A DNA stretch of 64,000 bases from Nitrospira sp. (GTDB taxonomy: Bacteria; Nitrospirota; Nitrospiria; Nitrospirales; Nitrospiraceae): the NCBI GenBank assembly GCA_031315995.1, contig JALDRG010000005.1, positions 124,001-188,000 on the forward strand, written 5' to 3'. Below the pieces are notes generated by a model that made no database searches, was not told the origin of the DNA, and saw nothing but the letters and a program-made list of their open reading frames with translations. Positions 45,080 to 53,776 of the stretch are shown piece by piece. Both the position numbers and the translations under genes were made by a program. The number at the start of each line of letters is the position of its first letter. Position 1 is the stretch's first letter.

Positions 45080-46015
45080 ATGGCGTCAACCTCGAAGACA
45101 GACCAATTCATCGCCGGCGATTCCACGCCGCCGGATCCAGGCGACTGGATTCAAGTCGATGTGCGGACGTCCCTCGATGCCGGCGAGCTCCTGGGTATTC
45201 TGAACGACCCGAATGTGACCGGAGCCTGGCAGGAACAGGATTGCATCCATCTGTATTGGCCCGCCGCCCGTTGCGGCCAGGATACCTGGCAGGGCCTCAG
45301 GCTTGCGCTGACCCAGCTTGGTCATACGGAACCGGCCGATGCCATCATCATCAACGATTTGGTGGATCGGGATTGGAACGCCGAGTGGTCGCGTCTGGTG
45401 GAACCGATCAGGATCGGGCGAGTGGTGATTCGGCCCAATTGGAAAAAGGTAACGCTCAACCCCGGCGACATCGAATTGATCATCGATCCCAAGCAGGCCT
45501 TCGGCACCGGACACCATGCGACGACCCAATTGTTGATCCATTGGCTACAACAAGTTGTCACGCCGACCGATCGTGTGCTGGATCTGGGCACCGGGAGCGG
45601 AGTCTTGGCGATGGTGGCACTGCGGCTTGGAGCTGCTGCCGCGGTCGGAGAGGATGTCGATCCGGTGGCGATCGACTGCGCGCGCGACTATGCCCACGTC
45701 AACGGATTCGATGCGCGGTTGACGTGGCTGTTGGGCGATGCCCAGGCGCAGACAGCGGATGACAGGTTCGAGCCCACCCTGGTCCTGGCAAATCTCGATC
45801 GACAGACCCTGCTGGGCGCTGCTGAGACCCTCTGCGGATATGCGGCCGGCGGTGCGCGCCTGTTGCTCTCCGGGTTGTTGAATGACCAGCGGGCAGAGAT
45901 TGAAGCGGCCTATGCTTCGCACGGAGTCTATGTGAAGGCGGCACGGGAACAAGACGGATGGGTTGCCCTGGAGGCGACCGGCATGGAATCTTGTGAGGGT
46001 GGCCTCTGCTCCTGA
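45080..46015 (+). CDS. prmA: Ribosomal protein L11 methyltransferase
   Basis: A 311-residue class I methyltransferase with the PrmA architecture: an N-terminal region for L11 recognition, then IIDPKQAFGTGHHATTQ and VLDLGTGSGVLAMVAL, GEDVDPVAIDCARDYA and LVLANLDRQTLL. GGGAG lies 8 nt before the ATG at 45080. It would methylate L11. It is followed 7 bp later by the MOSC gene, so the two may form an operon. Confidence 0.9.
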   Translation: MASTSKTDQFIAGDSTPPDPGDWIQVDVRTSLDAGELLGILNDPNVTGAWQEQDCIHLYWPAARCGQDTWQGLRLALTQLGHTEPADAIIINDLVDRDWNAEWSRLVEPIRIGRVVIRPNWKKVTLNPGDIELIIDPKQAFGTGHHATTQLLIHWLQQVVTPTDRVLDLGTGSGVLAMVALRLGAAAAVGEDVDPVAIDCARDYAHVNGFDARLTWLLGDAQAQTADDRFEPTLVLANLDRQTLLGAAETLCGYAAGGARLLLSGLLNDQRAEIEAAYASHGVYVKAAREQDGWVALEATGMESCEGGLCS

Positions 46016-46022
46016 CGGTATC

Positions 46023-46517
46023 ATGAAGTCGACTCAGATTGTAGAAGTGCATCGGGTGAGCCTGTCCGACGGCGGGGTGCCAAAGCTGGCTGTGCCTTCC
46101 GCGCTGGTGACCATCGACGGGTTGGTCGGTGATCGCCAGCGCAACCGGAAATATCATGGCGGGGCGGATCGGGCGATCTGTCTCTTCTCCCTAGAGGTCA
46201 TCGAGGCCTTGCGCGCGGAAGGCCATTCAATTCGCCCCGGTTCGTCAGGAGAGAATCTGACCCTGACGGGGCTCGATTGGCGGCAGGTAAAACCCGGTGA
46301 TCGCCTCACGATCGGCGAGCAGGTGCAGCTGGAGATTGTGAGCCACACGACGCCCTGTCGATTGAATGCGCAGTGGTTCAAGGACGGGGACTACGCAAGA
46401 ATTTCAGAGAACAGGCATCCGGGGTCGAGCCGGCTCTACGCGCGAGTGTTTCGCCAAGGGACGGTGCGACCTGGTGATCGCGTCTTGTTGGAACGGGTGA
46501 ACTCAGCAGATAGGTGA
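46023..46517 (+). CDS. MOSC-domain protein
   Basis: A 164-residue single MOSC domain: LVGDRQRNRKYHGGADRAIC, GSSGENLTLTGLDW, GEQVQLEIVSHTTPC and ARVFRQGTVRPGDRV. The cysteine in TTPCRLNAQW fits the sulfur-carrier role of MOSC. It may be part of molybdenum-cofactor handling. The ATG overlaps nothing but follows prmA by 7 bp. Confidence 0.88.
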   Translation: MKSTQIVEVHRVSLSDGGVPKLAVPSALVTIDGLVGDRQRNRKYHGGADRAICLFSLEVIEALRAEGHSIRPGSSGENLTLTGLDWRQVKPGDRLTIGEQVQLEIVSHTTPCRLNAQWFKDGDYARISENRHPGSSRLYARVFRQGTVRPGDRVLLERVNSADR

Positions 46518-46521
46518 ATGC

Positions 46522-47181
46522 ATGAAGCGTGTGCTTGAGCCGGAGCTGATGGATGATGTGGCGCAGGCCCGTGCCTATGCGGCGGCAGATTTCGCCGAGG
46601 AGAATCAGGGATTCGTCGATCGATTTCGCGAATATTTCCCTGACTGGACCGGTAGCCATGTCGTCGATCTGGGATGCGGGCCGGGGGATATTCCAATTCG
46701 TTTTCTCCGCGCGTTCCCGGACGCGCGCGTGACTGCCGTGGATGCCAGCCGTCCCATGCTGGATCTGGCGGCAGAAGCCATTGCCGGAGCAGGCCTGGCG
46801 AGTCGCATTACCCTCTGTTGTGAACGGTTTCAATCGCTGTCCTTGCCGGAGCCGGCCGACGCCCTGCTGTCCAACAGTCTCTTGCACCATGTGCCGAATC
46901 CGCTGCAGTTCTGGTTTCACTTGAAGCAATTGGCGAAGCCAGGAGCCTGTGTCCTGGTGATGGATTTACTGCGGCCGGAATCTCCTGAAGCGGCCCAGGC
47001 CGTGGTGGATACGTATGCAGCCGACGAAGATCCGATCCTGAAACGAGACTTCTATAACTCGTTGCTGGCCGCCTTTACGGAGGATGATGTCGCGGCACAA
47101 TTGGCCGAAATGAACCTGTCCCGACTCCTTATCGACGTTCCGGATGACCGGCATTGGGTCGTCGGCGGAACGCTCCTTTGA
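46522..47181 (+). CDS. Class I SAM-dependent methyltransferase
   Basis: A 219-residue methyltransferase: HVVDLGCGPGDIPIRF (motif I), VTAVDASRPMLDLA (motif II), LSNSLLHHV and LVMDLLRP. The C-terminal LIDVPDDRHWVVGGTLL is characteristic of a group of small-molecule methyltransferases. It follows the MOSC gene by 4 bp. Substrate unknown. Confidence 0.85.
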   Translation: MKRVLEPELMDDVAQARAYAAADFAEENQGFVDRFREYFPDWTGSHVVDLGCGPGDIPIRFLRAFPDARVTAVDASRPMLDLAAEAIAGAGLASRITLCCERFQSLSLPEPADALLSNSLLHHVPNPLQFWFHLKQLAKPGACVLVMDLLRPESPEAAQAVVDTYAADEDPILKRDFYNSLLAAFTEDDVAAQLAEMNLSRLLIDVPDDRHWVVGGTLL

Positions 47182-47248
47182 CCCGCTCCGGCACTGCTGA
47201 CTCGTTCAGGGGCGTGGCATCGCGCTCGCGCCCAGCAGAGCGTTTGTG

Positions 47249-47254
47249 TATGCT
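47249..47254 (+). promoter_or_regulatory. Candidate -10 box of a leaderless transcript
   Basis: TATGCT is 8 nt before the ATG at 47263, and the spacer TCCGTCCC has no ribosome site. Confidence 0.4.
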
Positions 47255-47262
47255 TCCGTCCC

Positions 47263-48099
47263 ATGAGTGGCTTCATGAGGATCTTGTTCTCTTTCCTGGT
47301 GCTCGCCTTTTTCACCACCGACTATTCTGTACATGCGCAGCTCGACCGGCTGCGGAACAACAGGAACGCCAACCCAGCAATTCTTTCCGAGACGCCCCGG
47401 GCCTCGATTCCTGAGGGATACTTTCTCATGGGGGCTGACGGAACGGATACGTTGGAGGACGAGCGGCCGCAACACCCTGTGTGGCTGGATCGATATGAAA
47501 TAGATGTGTCTGAAGTGACGACTGCGCAATATGGGGCGTTCCTGTCGCAGGAGAAACGAGCGCTGCCCTGGCAATGGGAGGCGGTGGATCCGTTACAGCA
47601 TCACGATCGTCCGGTCATTGGCGTCGATTGGTTTGATGCGGAAGCCTATTGTCGCTGGCGAGGCGCACGTCTTCCGACCGAAGCCGAGTGGGAGAAGGCG
47701 GCACGGGGTGACGATGGTCGTGTATTTCCCTGGGGCAACCAGAGCCCGACTGATGGGTTGGCGAATTTCGGGCTCGGTGCCAGATTCAGCTATAACCAGG
47801 TACTTGCCCCTGTTCGGCGGTATGAGCTCGGTCGCAGCCCCTACGGGCTGTATCAGATGGCAGGGAATGTCGGTGAATGGGTGGCCGATTGGTACGGGGC
47901 GCACTACTATGAAATCAGTGCGACGAAGAATCCCTTGGGGCCGGAGCGTGGATCGTTTCGCGTCGTGCGCGGCGGGTCCTGGTCAGATTTGCCGAAGTAT
48001 CTTTTGACGTACGGCCGGTTCAAGTTGCCGCCGGAGACTCGCAATAGCTATACGGGATTCCGTTGTGCCAAGACGACCTCTCTAACCTCTTCACCGTGA
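47263..48099 (+). CDS. Secreted FGE-sulfatase family (SUMF1-like) protein
   Basis: A 278-residue protein with a signal peptide (1-26). The FGE-sulfatase domain covers most of the mature part: GYFLMGADGTDTLEDERPQH, YEIDVSEVTTAQYGAF, PVIGVDWFDAEAYCRWRGARLPTE (read in parts), GNVGEWVADWYG and VVRGGSWSD ... GFRC. The active-site cysteines of true formylglycine-generating enzymes (a CxxxxC in the loop after RGGSW) are absent, so it is unlikely to activate sulfatases. It probably serves as a structural or ergothioneine-type relative. Confidence 0.87.
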   Translation: MSGFMRILFSFLVLAFFTTDYSVHAQLDRLRNNRNANPAILSETPRASIPEGYFLMGADGTDTLEDERPQHPVWLDRYEIDVSEVTTAQYGAFLSQEKRALPWQWEAVDPLQHHDRPVIGVDWFDAEAYCRWRGARLPTEAEWEKAARGDDGRVFPWGNQSPTDGLANFGLGARFSYNQVLAPVRRYELGRSPYGLYQMAGNVGEWVADWYGAHYYEISATKNPLGPERGSFRVVRGGSWSDLPKYLLTYGRFKLPPETRNSYTGFRCAKTTSLTSSP

Positions 48100-48129
48100 G
48101 CTGGGCGCCTACTGCGCGCCAGCTCACGG
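48094..48129. terminator. Strong bidirectional hairpin
   Basis: An 11-bp perfect stem (CCGTGAGCTGG and its complement) with a 14-nt loop that has its own GCGC pairing. It overlaps the stop of the FGE-like gene and lies 28 bp before the convergent BACON/FN3 gene end. Confidence 0.7.
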
Positions 48130-48156
48130 CATCTCACTCCGCTTCACACGAGCGCT

Positions 48157-49503
48157 CTAGAAGAGGCTCTTGCTGACCTCCGCAGACTTAGCACTCTCGT
48201 TTCCTGTCGTGTCAAAGGCCGACACGGCGAAGAAATAGGTGGCGCCGACCGGCAGATTCGGGATCGTGAAGCTGGTGCGGTTGGTCACCTCGAAGGGGCC
48301 GGCGAATCCATAACTCCCCGACCTCGTCCCGACATAGATCCGGTATCCGGCTAGGTCTTGTTCGGTGTTCGCGTTCCAACTAACCGTGGCGCTGGCGGTC
48401 TTAGGCGTCGATGAAGAAGCCGCCGGCGTGGTCGCCACCGGGACCGGCGCCGACGGACTGGGGGGCGGCGGGGGCGGCGAGGTAACCGATGATTGTGTCG
48501 GAGGCGAAGGTGGTGCGGCGGCTGTTTGGCCGGCAGCCACCGTAAACGACACCGGGATGCGCAAGGTGTTGGAGAAATTGTTCGGGCCGGATTCAACGAT
48601 ATAGACCACGGCGGAATAGGTTCCTGCGGCGAGGCCGGCGGCCTGAGCCGTCACGACAATCTGATCTGTTTCAGAGGTGATGGTCTGGGTGCTGCCGTAG
48701 GGCGGATTCATCCAGACCCATGACTGACTGGTGCTTATCGAATAGACGTGCTGGTCTGTTCCCGTCTTGCGCAGCGTCAACGTGCCGACCGTATTGGCGC
48801 TGGTGAGCGCCAGCGAAGCCGGGCTTACCTGGATCGGCCCGGTGGTCACCGAGGAGGCTGTCGGGGGTGCGGGAGGAGCTGGGGCTGGCGGCGGCGGCAC
48901 GACGACGGGAGTCGGCGGCGGGGGCGGCGTCAGCACCACGGGTTTGGGAGCCGGCGGGGTTACGGCTGGGGGAACTGCGGGCGGCGGGGGTGGTGGTGTG
49001 GCGGCCGACGAGGCGGTGACCGTGAGAGTGACCGGGATTCGGATCATGTTGGAGAAATTATTTGGACCGGATTCAACCACATAGATCACGGCGGAGTACG
49101 TCCCGACCGGCAGGGATGCGGTTTGCGCGGTGATCACCAGTTGATCGGTTTCGGAGGTAATAGACTGGGTGCTGCCATAGGGTGGATTCATCCAGATCCA
49201 CGACTGGTTCGTGCTGAGATAGTAGGTGTGCTGGTCGGTGCTGGTTTTCTTGAGTGTCAGCGTGCCGACCGCCGTCTGTCCCTTCTGCGCCGTCAGCACC
49301 AACGCCATCGGGTTGGGCAGAATAGGTGCCGTTCCGCTTCCCTGGGCTTTCGTAACCGCTTCGGAAACCGATGGCTGTTGCAGCAGGCTAATAGTGGCGG
49401 TGCTGTCTGCAGCCGCCGCGGGAGAAGGCAAGCCCGTTTGGAGCAGCGCGGAAGACAAACAACCGATGGCACCCATGACGAATACACTCGTTGGCGTCTT
49501 CAT
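48157..49503 (-). CDS. Secreted protein with two BACON-like repeats and a fibronectin type III domain
   Basis: A 448-residue protein with a signal peptide (1-32), then two near-identical beta repeats of about 90 residues (each with SWxWMNPPYGSTQ, SETDQ, GTYSAV and ESGPNNFSN) separated by a proline-rich linker (PPPP), and a C-terminal fibronectin type III domain (SWNANTEQDLAGYRIYVG ... GATYFFAVSAFD). The repeats resemble BACON-like surface adhesins. GGAGG is 7 nt before the ATG and a consensus sigma-54 promoter lies 37 nt upstream. It is probably an extracellular adhesion or matrix protein. Confidence 0.8.
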   Translation of the reverse strand: MKTPTSVFVMGAIGCLSSALLQTGLPSPAAAADSTATISLLQQPSVSEAVTKAQGSGTAPILPNPMALVLTAQKGQTAVGTLTLKKTSTDQHTYYLSTNQSWIWMNPPYGSTQSITSETDQLVITAQTASLPVGTYSAVIYVVESGPNNFSNMIRIPVTLTVTASSAATPPPPPPAVPPAVTPPAPKPVVLTPPPPPTPVVVPPPPAPAPPAPPTASSVTTGPIQVSPASLALTSANTVGTLTLRKTGTDQHVYSISTSQSWVWMNPPYGSTQTITSETDQIVVTAQAAGLAAGTYSAVVYIVESGPNNFSNTLRIPVSFTVAAGQTAAAPPSPPTQSSVTSPPPPPPSPSAPVPVATTPAASSSTPKTASATVSWNANTEQDLAGYRIYVGTRSGSYGFAGPFEVTNRTSFTIPNLPVGATYFFAVSAFDTTGNESAKSAEVSKSLF

Positions 49504-49539
49504 TGTATTTCCTCCGAGAAAAAGCGAGAGGCTGGATGA

Positions 49540-49554
49540 GCAACCGCCGTGCCA
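49540..49554 (-). promoter_or_regulatory. Sigma-54 promoter (TGGCAC-N5-TTGC)
   Basis: TGGCAC GGCGG TTGC on the minus strand matches the -24/-12 consensus exactly. Transcription would begin near 49528, giving a leader of about 25 nt with the GGAGG site in it. The 225 bp between here and 49780 holds no gene and could contain an activator site, though none is recognisable. Confidence 0.75.
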
Positions 49555-49779
49555 CGATCAAAAAGTGGGCTATCGCCAGAAAGCCACGTCAGGAGCCATT
49601 TTGCAGGCAATCGAACAGTAAATTCGTGCTCGTTATTTTTGGCTGTGCAAGATGGAGCAGCGGTTGCAGGAGAAAGCCTTCGGCGCCTCTCCGTTCACCG
49701 ATATTGGTGCGCGAACGAGAAAGCGTCGGAGGATCGTGTGCAGGAGTTGTCCGATGCTCACTCTTTAAAGGGACCGGAG

Positions 49780-50580
49780 TCAGGCAATGGGGTGTCGGGA
49801 GACCCACTCGGTGAGGAGCGTCAACATTCGTTGAAAATCGGAAGCCTTCGTGAAGCGGTGGTCGGCACCTGGGAGAATCTCCAGCCGTTTTGGGCCTGGC
49901 AGGGCCTCGAAGAGTCGCTGGCTTTGGTGGAGAGGCACGTATTCATCACGATCGCCCTGGACGATCAGCGTGGGAACGGTGATCGTTCGTGCCGGTTCAT
50001 ACCCGATCTGGTTGAGGCAGTCTTGGTAGAAGGCATAGTCGAGAGGAAGACGCGCGGCACCTCCGTGAAGATCTGGGATCGTGTCGGTTTGTTTCCATTC
50101 GCGTAGACCTTCCTCTCCAAACTCCAGGCGAAGTTCTTCCCCGAAGTCGACGACCGGACATTTCAGCGCGACGCATGCGAGTGGAGGAATGGATGCCGGC
50201 TTCAAGGTGTGCATTCTTGTCCAGTCCGCGGCGGCGAGAATCGAAATCAGACCGCCGAAGCTGGAGCCGACGAGTGCGAGCCTATGGTACCCACGATTCA
50301 TCAGGAAGTTCAGTGCCGCGTGCGCCTGGCCGACTCCGATCGTGGTCGTCAGTTTGGCGAAGGGCCCATCGCTGTCGCCATGCCCGAAGCAATCGAATCG
50401 GAGCGTCGCAATTCCCCGGCCGATTAAGAGCGCGGTCAGGGCTTGATTGCTCGTACTGTCCTTGTGGGACAGAAATCCGTGACAGAGTACCGCGACGTGA
50501 TCGGTTGCCTGTTCCGGTTTGGCAAGGACGGCTGCGATGCGATGGCCGAGTGCGTCGTGAAAAAAAAGCGTTTCTTCCAT
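49780..50580 (-). CDS. Alpha/beta hydrolase
   Basis: A 266-residue serine hydrolase: CHGFLSHKDS oxyanion region, GSSFGG nucleophile elbow (S107), GDRDEYVP aspartate and ADHRF histidine near the end. Similar to small bacterial esterases/lipases. It lies 17 bp after the membrane heme-copper-oxidase-like gene, so it is probably the last gene of that operon. Substrate unknown. Confidence 0.88.
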   Translation of the reverse strand: MEETLFFHDALGHRIAAVLAKPEQATDHVAVLCHGFLSHKDSTSNQALTALLIGRGIATLRFDCFGHGDSDGPFAKLTTTIGVGQAHAALNFLMNRGYHRLALVGSSFGGLISILAAADWTRMHTLKPASIPPLACVALKCPVVDFGEELRLEFGEEGLREWKQTDTIPDLHGGAARLPLDYAFYQDCLNQIGYEPARTITVPTLIVQGDRDEYVPLHQSQRLFEALPGPKRLEILPGADHRFTKASDFQRMLTLLTEWVSRHPIA

Positions 50581-50597
50581 GTGTGATGTGATCCCAA

Positions 50598-51887
50598 TTA
50601 GTCCGTGGCCGCGCGGTCTCCGGTCGGCGCTGTCCCTACCACCTGTGTGATTTTCATCGTCACCAGGGTGAGGTGGAGCAGGAGAAGTCCCAGGCTCGAC
50701 CAGGCGGCGGTTTGGATCCAGGTCGAGGAAAGCGGGAGGTTCCAGGTCAGTGAGGCCACTAGAACCAGCCCGAGGGTTCCAAAGCTGAGAGTCGACACCT
50801 GCAGCGCCCGCCATCGATTCATGATGTGACTGAGGCTCTCTCGATACGCAGCGTGTTTCTTGCGGCTCGTGACGCGTTGCGCCAGCAGCGCCGGCAACGT
50901 GTAGGAAAGTCCGGCGACACTCACTTGCAAAAACAAACCTAGGAATGCCGTGTGGGTGTAGGCGACCAGATGAAGGGTTCCATAGGGCATCGCCGGCGGA
51001 GTCCACAAGACGTTGATTCCGACCGCCATGCCGATGGCTGTCATGATGAGCAGGAAGCAGAGGGCAATCATGAGGTGGTCGGTGGCGGCTGAGCCCGGTT
51101 GGCCCGCTTGGTTCCAGGTGCAGAGAAGATTTACGCTGCAGAGCCCCACTGTCAAGAGGAGGCAGCCGCCGGCGACGAGTTGGATAGGGACGGAGGAGAG
51201 CAAAAATCCCGTGATCAGTCCCGCGGCACAGGCCGGCAAGAGCAGCAACACCGCTTGTTCGAGGCCGGCGCTTCGCAGGGGACGATTCAGTAACAATGGC
51301 AGCGCCAATTGGATCGTTCCCACGATCGCCAAGGTGAGGAACAGCAAGAGGCCTGAATGCAGATGGCCCAGGCGCACGATGCCGTGCCATGTGGGAAACC
51401 AGGCTCCGGCGAGGAACTCTCCCAGGACCAAGCTCCCGAACAGCCCGGTGAGGGTGATACCAAAGAAGAACGCAGACAACGGGCTCCAGCCCGAAGAGGT
51501 CCGAAGTCCCATCATCATATGGCGTGCCATGGGGACACACAGCGCTGTCAGTACCAGCCCGGCCCCCATGGTCAGATCGGAGGCGTGCAGCCACGAGCCG
51601 GCGACGAGTCCGAGGGCGGCCAGATTCATGCTGATGAACAGTAGGCGGTGTTTCGGTCGGACGGTCTCGTGGCCGGCGAGGTCGACAGCGGCGAGCGCCA
51701 AGCCGGTCATCATTTGTATGAGTCCACCGATGAGCGCCCCATGGACGTGCAACAGACGCAGGCCCGGAGGAAGCGGAGCGCCGCGCACGATGCCGAGAAA
51801 TGTGGCGAGCCCCAGCAGCGACGTCAGCAGCAGCCAGGTCCATCCGGTCAGAAGAAACGACAGCGGAGATCCAAGCCCTCGACTCAT
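50598..51887 (-). CDS. Heme-copper oxidase subunit I-like membrane protein
   Basis: A 429-residue protein with about 11-12 hydrophobic segments and histidines in LLHVHGALIGG, LGHLHSGLLL and LHLVAYTHTAFLG, a spacing like that of the cbb3/NO reductase catalytic subunits. The full set of metal ligands and other subunits is not evident, so it may be a degenerate or NnrS-like member. It overlaps the thiD stop by ATGA. Confidence 0.65.
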   Translation of the reverse strand: MSRGLGSPLSFLLTGWTWLLLTSLLGLATFLGIVRGAPLPPGLRLLHVHGALIGGLIQMMTGLALAAVDLAGHETVRPKHRLLFISMNLAALGLVAGSWLHASDLTMGAGLVLTALCVPMARHMMMGLRTSSGWSPLSAFFFGITLTGLFGSLVLGEFLAGAWFPTWHGIVRLGHLHSGLLLFLTLAIVGTIQLALPLLLNRPLRSAGLEQAVLLLLPACAAGLITGFLLSSVPIQLVAGGCLLLTVGLCSVNLLCTWNQAGQPGSAATDHLMIALCFLLIMTAIGMAVGINVLWTPPAMPYGTLHLVAYTHTAFLGLFLQVSVAGLSYTLPALLAQRVTSRKKHAAYRESLSHIMNRWRALQVSTLSFGTLGLVLVASLTWNLPLSSTWIQTAAWSSLGLLLLHLTLVTMKITQVVGTAPTGDRAATD

Positions 51888-52687
51888 GGCGTTGAATCCT
51901 GATTCAAGAAGTAGAAATGGTTGGTGGGACCCTTGCCATGCCCGATCGCCAGGCTGTGCCTAATGGCCTCGGTGAGGTACGTCTTGGCAGCTTGAACGGC
52001 GTCGGGAACGGTTTTTCCCCTGGCGATGTGCGCTGCGATGGCTGAAGCAAGGGTGCAGCCGGTGCCGTGGGTGTGCGGCGTGTCGATGAACTCACCTTTA
52101 TAGATGTGGAAGAAACGCCCGTCGTACAGCAGGTCGGTGGCGCGATCGCTCGGCAGATGTCCTCCTTTGATGAGGACGTTGGCGCAGCCGAACTGGTGAA
52201 TAATCTTGGCGGCCCGGCGGGCGTCGGCCAGGGAGGCGATTTCGATGCCCGAGAGTTGTTGCGCTTCGTGGACGTTCGGGGTCACCAGCAAGGCCATCGG
52301 AAACAGTTCCTTCTTGAGAGTGTCGATGGCGTCCGGATTCAAGAGAGGCTGTCCGCCCTTCGCAATCATGACGGGGTCCACGACCAGGTTTTTGACCTGC
52401 TGTGGGCGCAAGAGTTTGACCACGGTCAGAATGATGTCGCTCGAGGAGAGCATGCCCGTCTTGACCGCCGCCACGTCGAAATCGTCGAAGATGGCATCGA
52501 TCTGTGCGGCAATGATCGAGGTGGGCAAGTCAAACACGTCGGCGACTTCTTCCGTATTTTGGGCTGTGATAGCCGTGATGACCGACATGGCATAGACTCC
52601 ATTGGCCGACATGGCCTTGAGGTCTGCTTGAATGCCCGCTCCGCCGCCCGAGTCTGAACCCGCTATCGTCAAGACTTGTTTAATCAT
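51884..52687 (-). CDS. thiD: Hydroxymethylpyrimidine/phosphomethylpyrimidine kinase
   Basis: A 267-residue ribokinase-fold enzyme: AGSDSGGGAGIQADLK at the start, VDPVMIAKGG, TPNVHEAQQLSG and the catalytic HGTGCTLASAIA at the end. It phosphorylates HMP and HMP-P for thiamine synthesis. It lies between the FlgO-like gene (36 bp) and the oxidase-like gene (ATGA). A TenA homologue occurs at 60.4 kb. Confidence 0.93.
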   Translation of the reverse strand: MIKQVLTIAGSDSGGGAGIQADLKAMSANGVYAMSVITAITAQNTEEVADVFDLPTSIIAAQIDAIFDDFDVAAVKTGMLSSSDIILTVVKLLRPQQVKNLVVDPVMIAKGGQPLLNPDAIDTLKKELFPMALLVTPNVHEAQQLSGIEIASLADARRAAKIIHQFGCANVLIKGGHLPSDRATDLLYDGRFFHIYKGEFIDTPHTHGTGCTLASAIAAHIARGKTVPDAVQAAKTYLTEAIRHSLAIGHGKGPTNHFYFLNQDSTP

Positions 52688-52723
52688 GAAGATTCCCTGT
52701 GCAACAGTTCCGGAGATAATGAC

Positions 52724-53701
52724 TTATGGTGTGGGAGGGCCTGGTTCCTGCGGCGCAGGGGTCTCGGTGTCGGTAGTTGGAGCGGCCTCGAACTTCAGTC
52801 CGTCCAGGGTGATGACCCGATCCGGCCTCGGCGATGTTTCGTGGTAATGCAGGGTTAGGAGTCCCTGAGGCGGCTTGTTGGTCGCTAAAAACGACAGTCG
52901 CGCATGCTGCTGCCGTCTGGGATTGAGTTCCACGCCGCGCGTACAGAGCCCCTCGCGATTTTGGGCGACATCCTGTTGCCATTGTTCGCCCTGCTCGTCC
53001 AGCAAGTAGGTGTCGAGGAGTTGACATCCGACTTTGATCGGATGAGGGGCGCTGTTGACGAACAGGAGGTCGATCTCGATCTGGTCATCCTGTCGGGCAA
53101 TGGCCATGACGCTGACTTTGTACAACTCATTCTCATGGGCGCTCAAGGGTGGGGTGCTGGGCTCCGGTTCGGCGATCGGGGCCGGTGGTTTGGGCGCATT
53201 GGCTTGCTTGAGGAGCGAGGCGAGCGGGCCCGCTTTGGGCATGATCGTTCGGGCGGCACCGACCGGGTAGACGGTATAGGGGCCGATCAATTTGGCCGTG
53301 ACCTGAACACCCTCGGGAATTTCAAGATAGGCGCCGGTGACATACAGGTCGGCTCGTAAGGCCTTCGCCACCTTCTTGGCCGCTTTGGCTTGTGACGTGT
53401 CCAGATGAGTGAGTTGGTGTTTCTCCATGGTCGCGATCAGGAGCTTGCGATCGACGACTTTGAGTTCTCCGGCCACGAGCAAATGAGTCGCCAGTTCCTC
53501 GGCGAGGAATTGGCCGATAGGCGTCACCTCGCCCTTGTTGTCCACGAAATCCAACAGCGCGAGCCGCGACTTTTTCATCTTGATGGCTTCAGCGGCCACC
53601 CCCTCGGCCAATTCCTTCACGCTGTCTTCATATTTCGAGGCGGCGTGGGCAGAAGCGTGCCAGAGGATGAGCAGCACGACGCACAATACGAGACGGATCA
53701 T
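52724..53701 (-). CDS. FlgO/CsgG-type secreted protein
   Basis: A 325-residue protein with a signal peptide (1-20) and a FlgO-like domain (ALLDFVDNKGEVTPIGQFLAE, VVDRKLLIATMEKH, GAYLEI). The second half (from about 190) is a beta-rich domain of unknown fold followed by a proline-rich tail (TPAPQEPGPPTP). FlgO domains occur in outer-membrane or flagellar assembly proteins. The ATG at 53701 was chosen for the signal peptide. Operon with the downstream thiD is likely. Confidence 0.75.
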   Translation of the reverse strand: MIRLVLCVVLLILWHASAHAASKYEDSVKELAEGVAAEAIKMKKSRLALLDFVDNKGEVTPIGQFLAEELATHLLVAGELKVVDRKLLIATMEKHQLTHLDTSQAKAAKKVAKALRADLYVTGAYLEIPEGVQVTAKLIGPYTVYPVGAARTIMPKAGPLASLLKQANAPKPPAPIAEPEPSTPPLSAHENELYKVSVMAIARQDDQIEIDLLFVNSAPHPIKVGCQLLDTYLLDEQGEQWQQDVAQNREGLCTRGVELNPRRQQHARLSFLATNKPPQGLLTLHYHETSPRPDRVITLDGLKFEAAPTTDTETPAPQEPGPPTP

Positions 53702-53776
53702 CGGGACGCACTCACGGCATAGTGACGCATGGCCCACATTATACTCACGTCGCCGATGCTGTCCAGCCCGTGTCGT

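Noticed and set aside
48767..49084. Glycine-rich frame opposite the BACON/FN3 gene
   Set aside because: It mirrors the proline-rich linker (CCN on one strand is GGN on the other).
49555..49779. Cyclic-di-GMP riboswitch upstream of the BACON/FN3 gene
   Set aside because: The conserved GEMM motifs are not present; the sigma-54 promoter explains the leader.
49780..51843. A 687-codon frame starting upstream of the alpha/beta hydrolase
   Set aside because: The first 420 codons are out of frame with the membrane gene there and have no motifs; the hydrolase starts at 50580.
51013..51963. A 316-codon open frame on plus opposite the oxidase-like gene
   Set aside because: Low-complexity basic/proline translation without motifs; the minus strand holds a plausible polytopic membrane protein.
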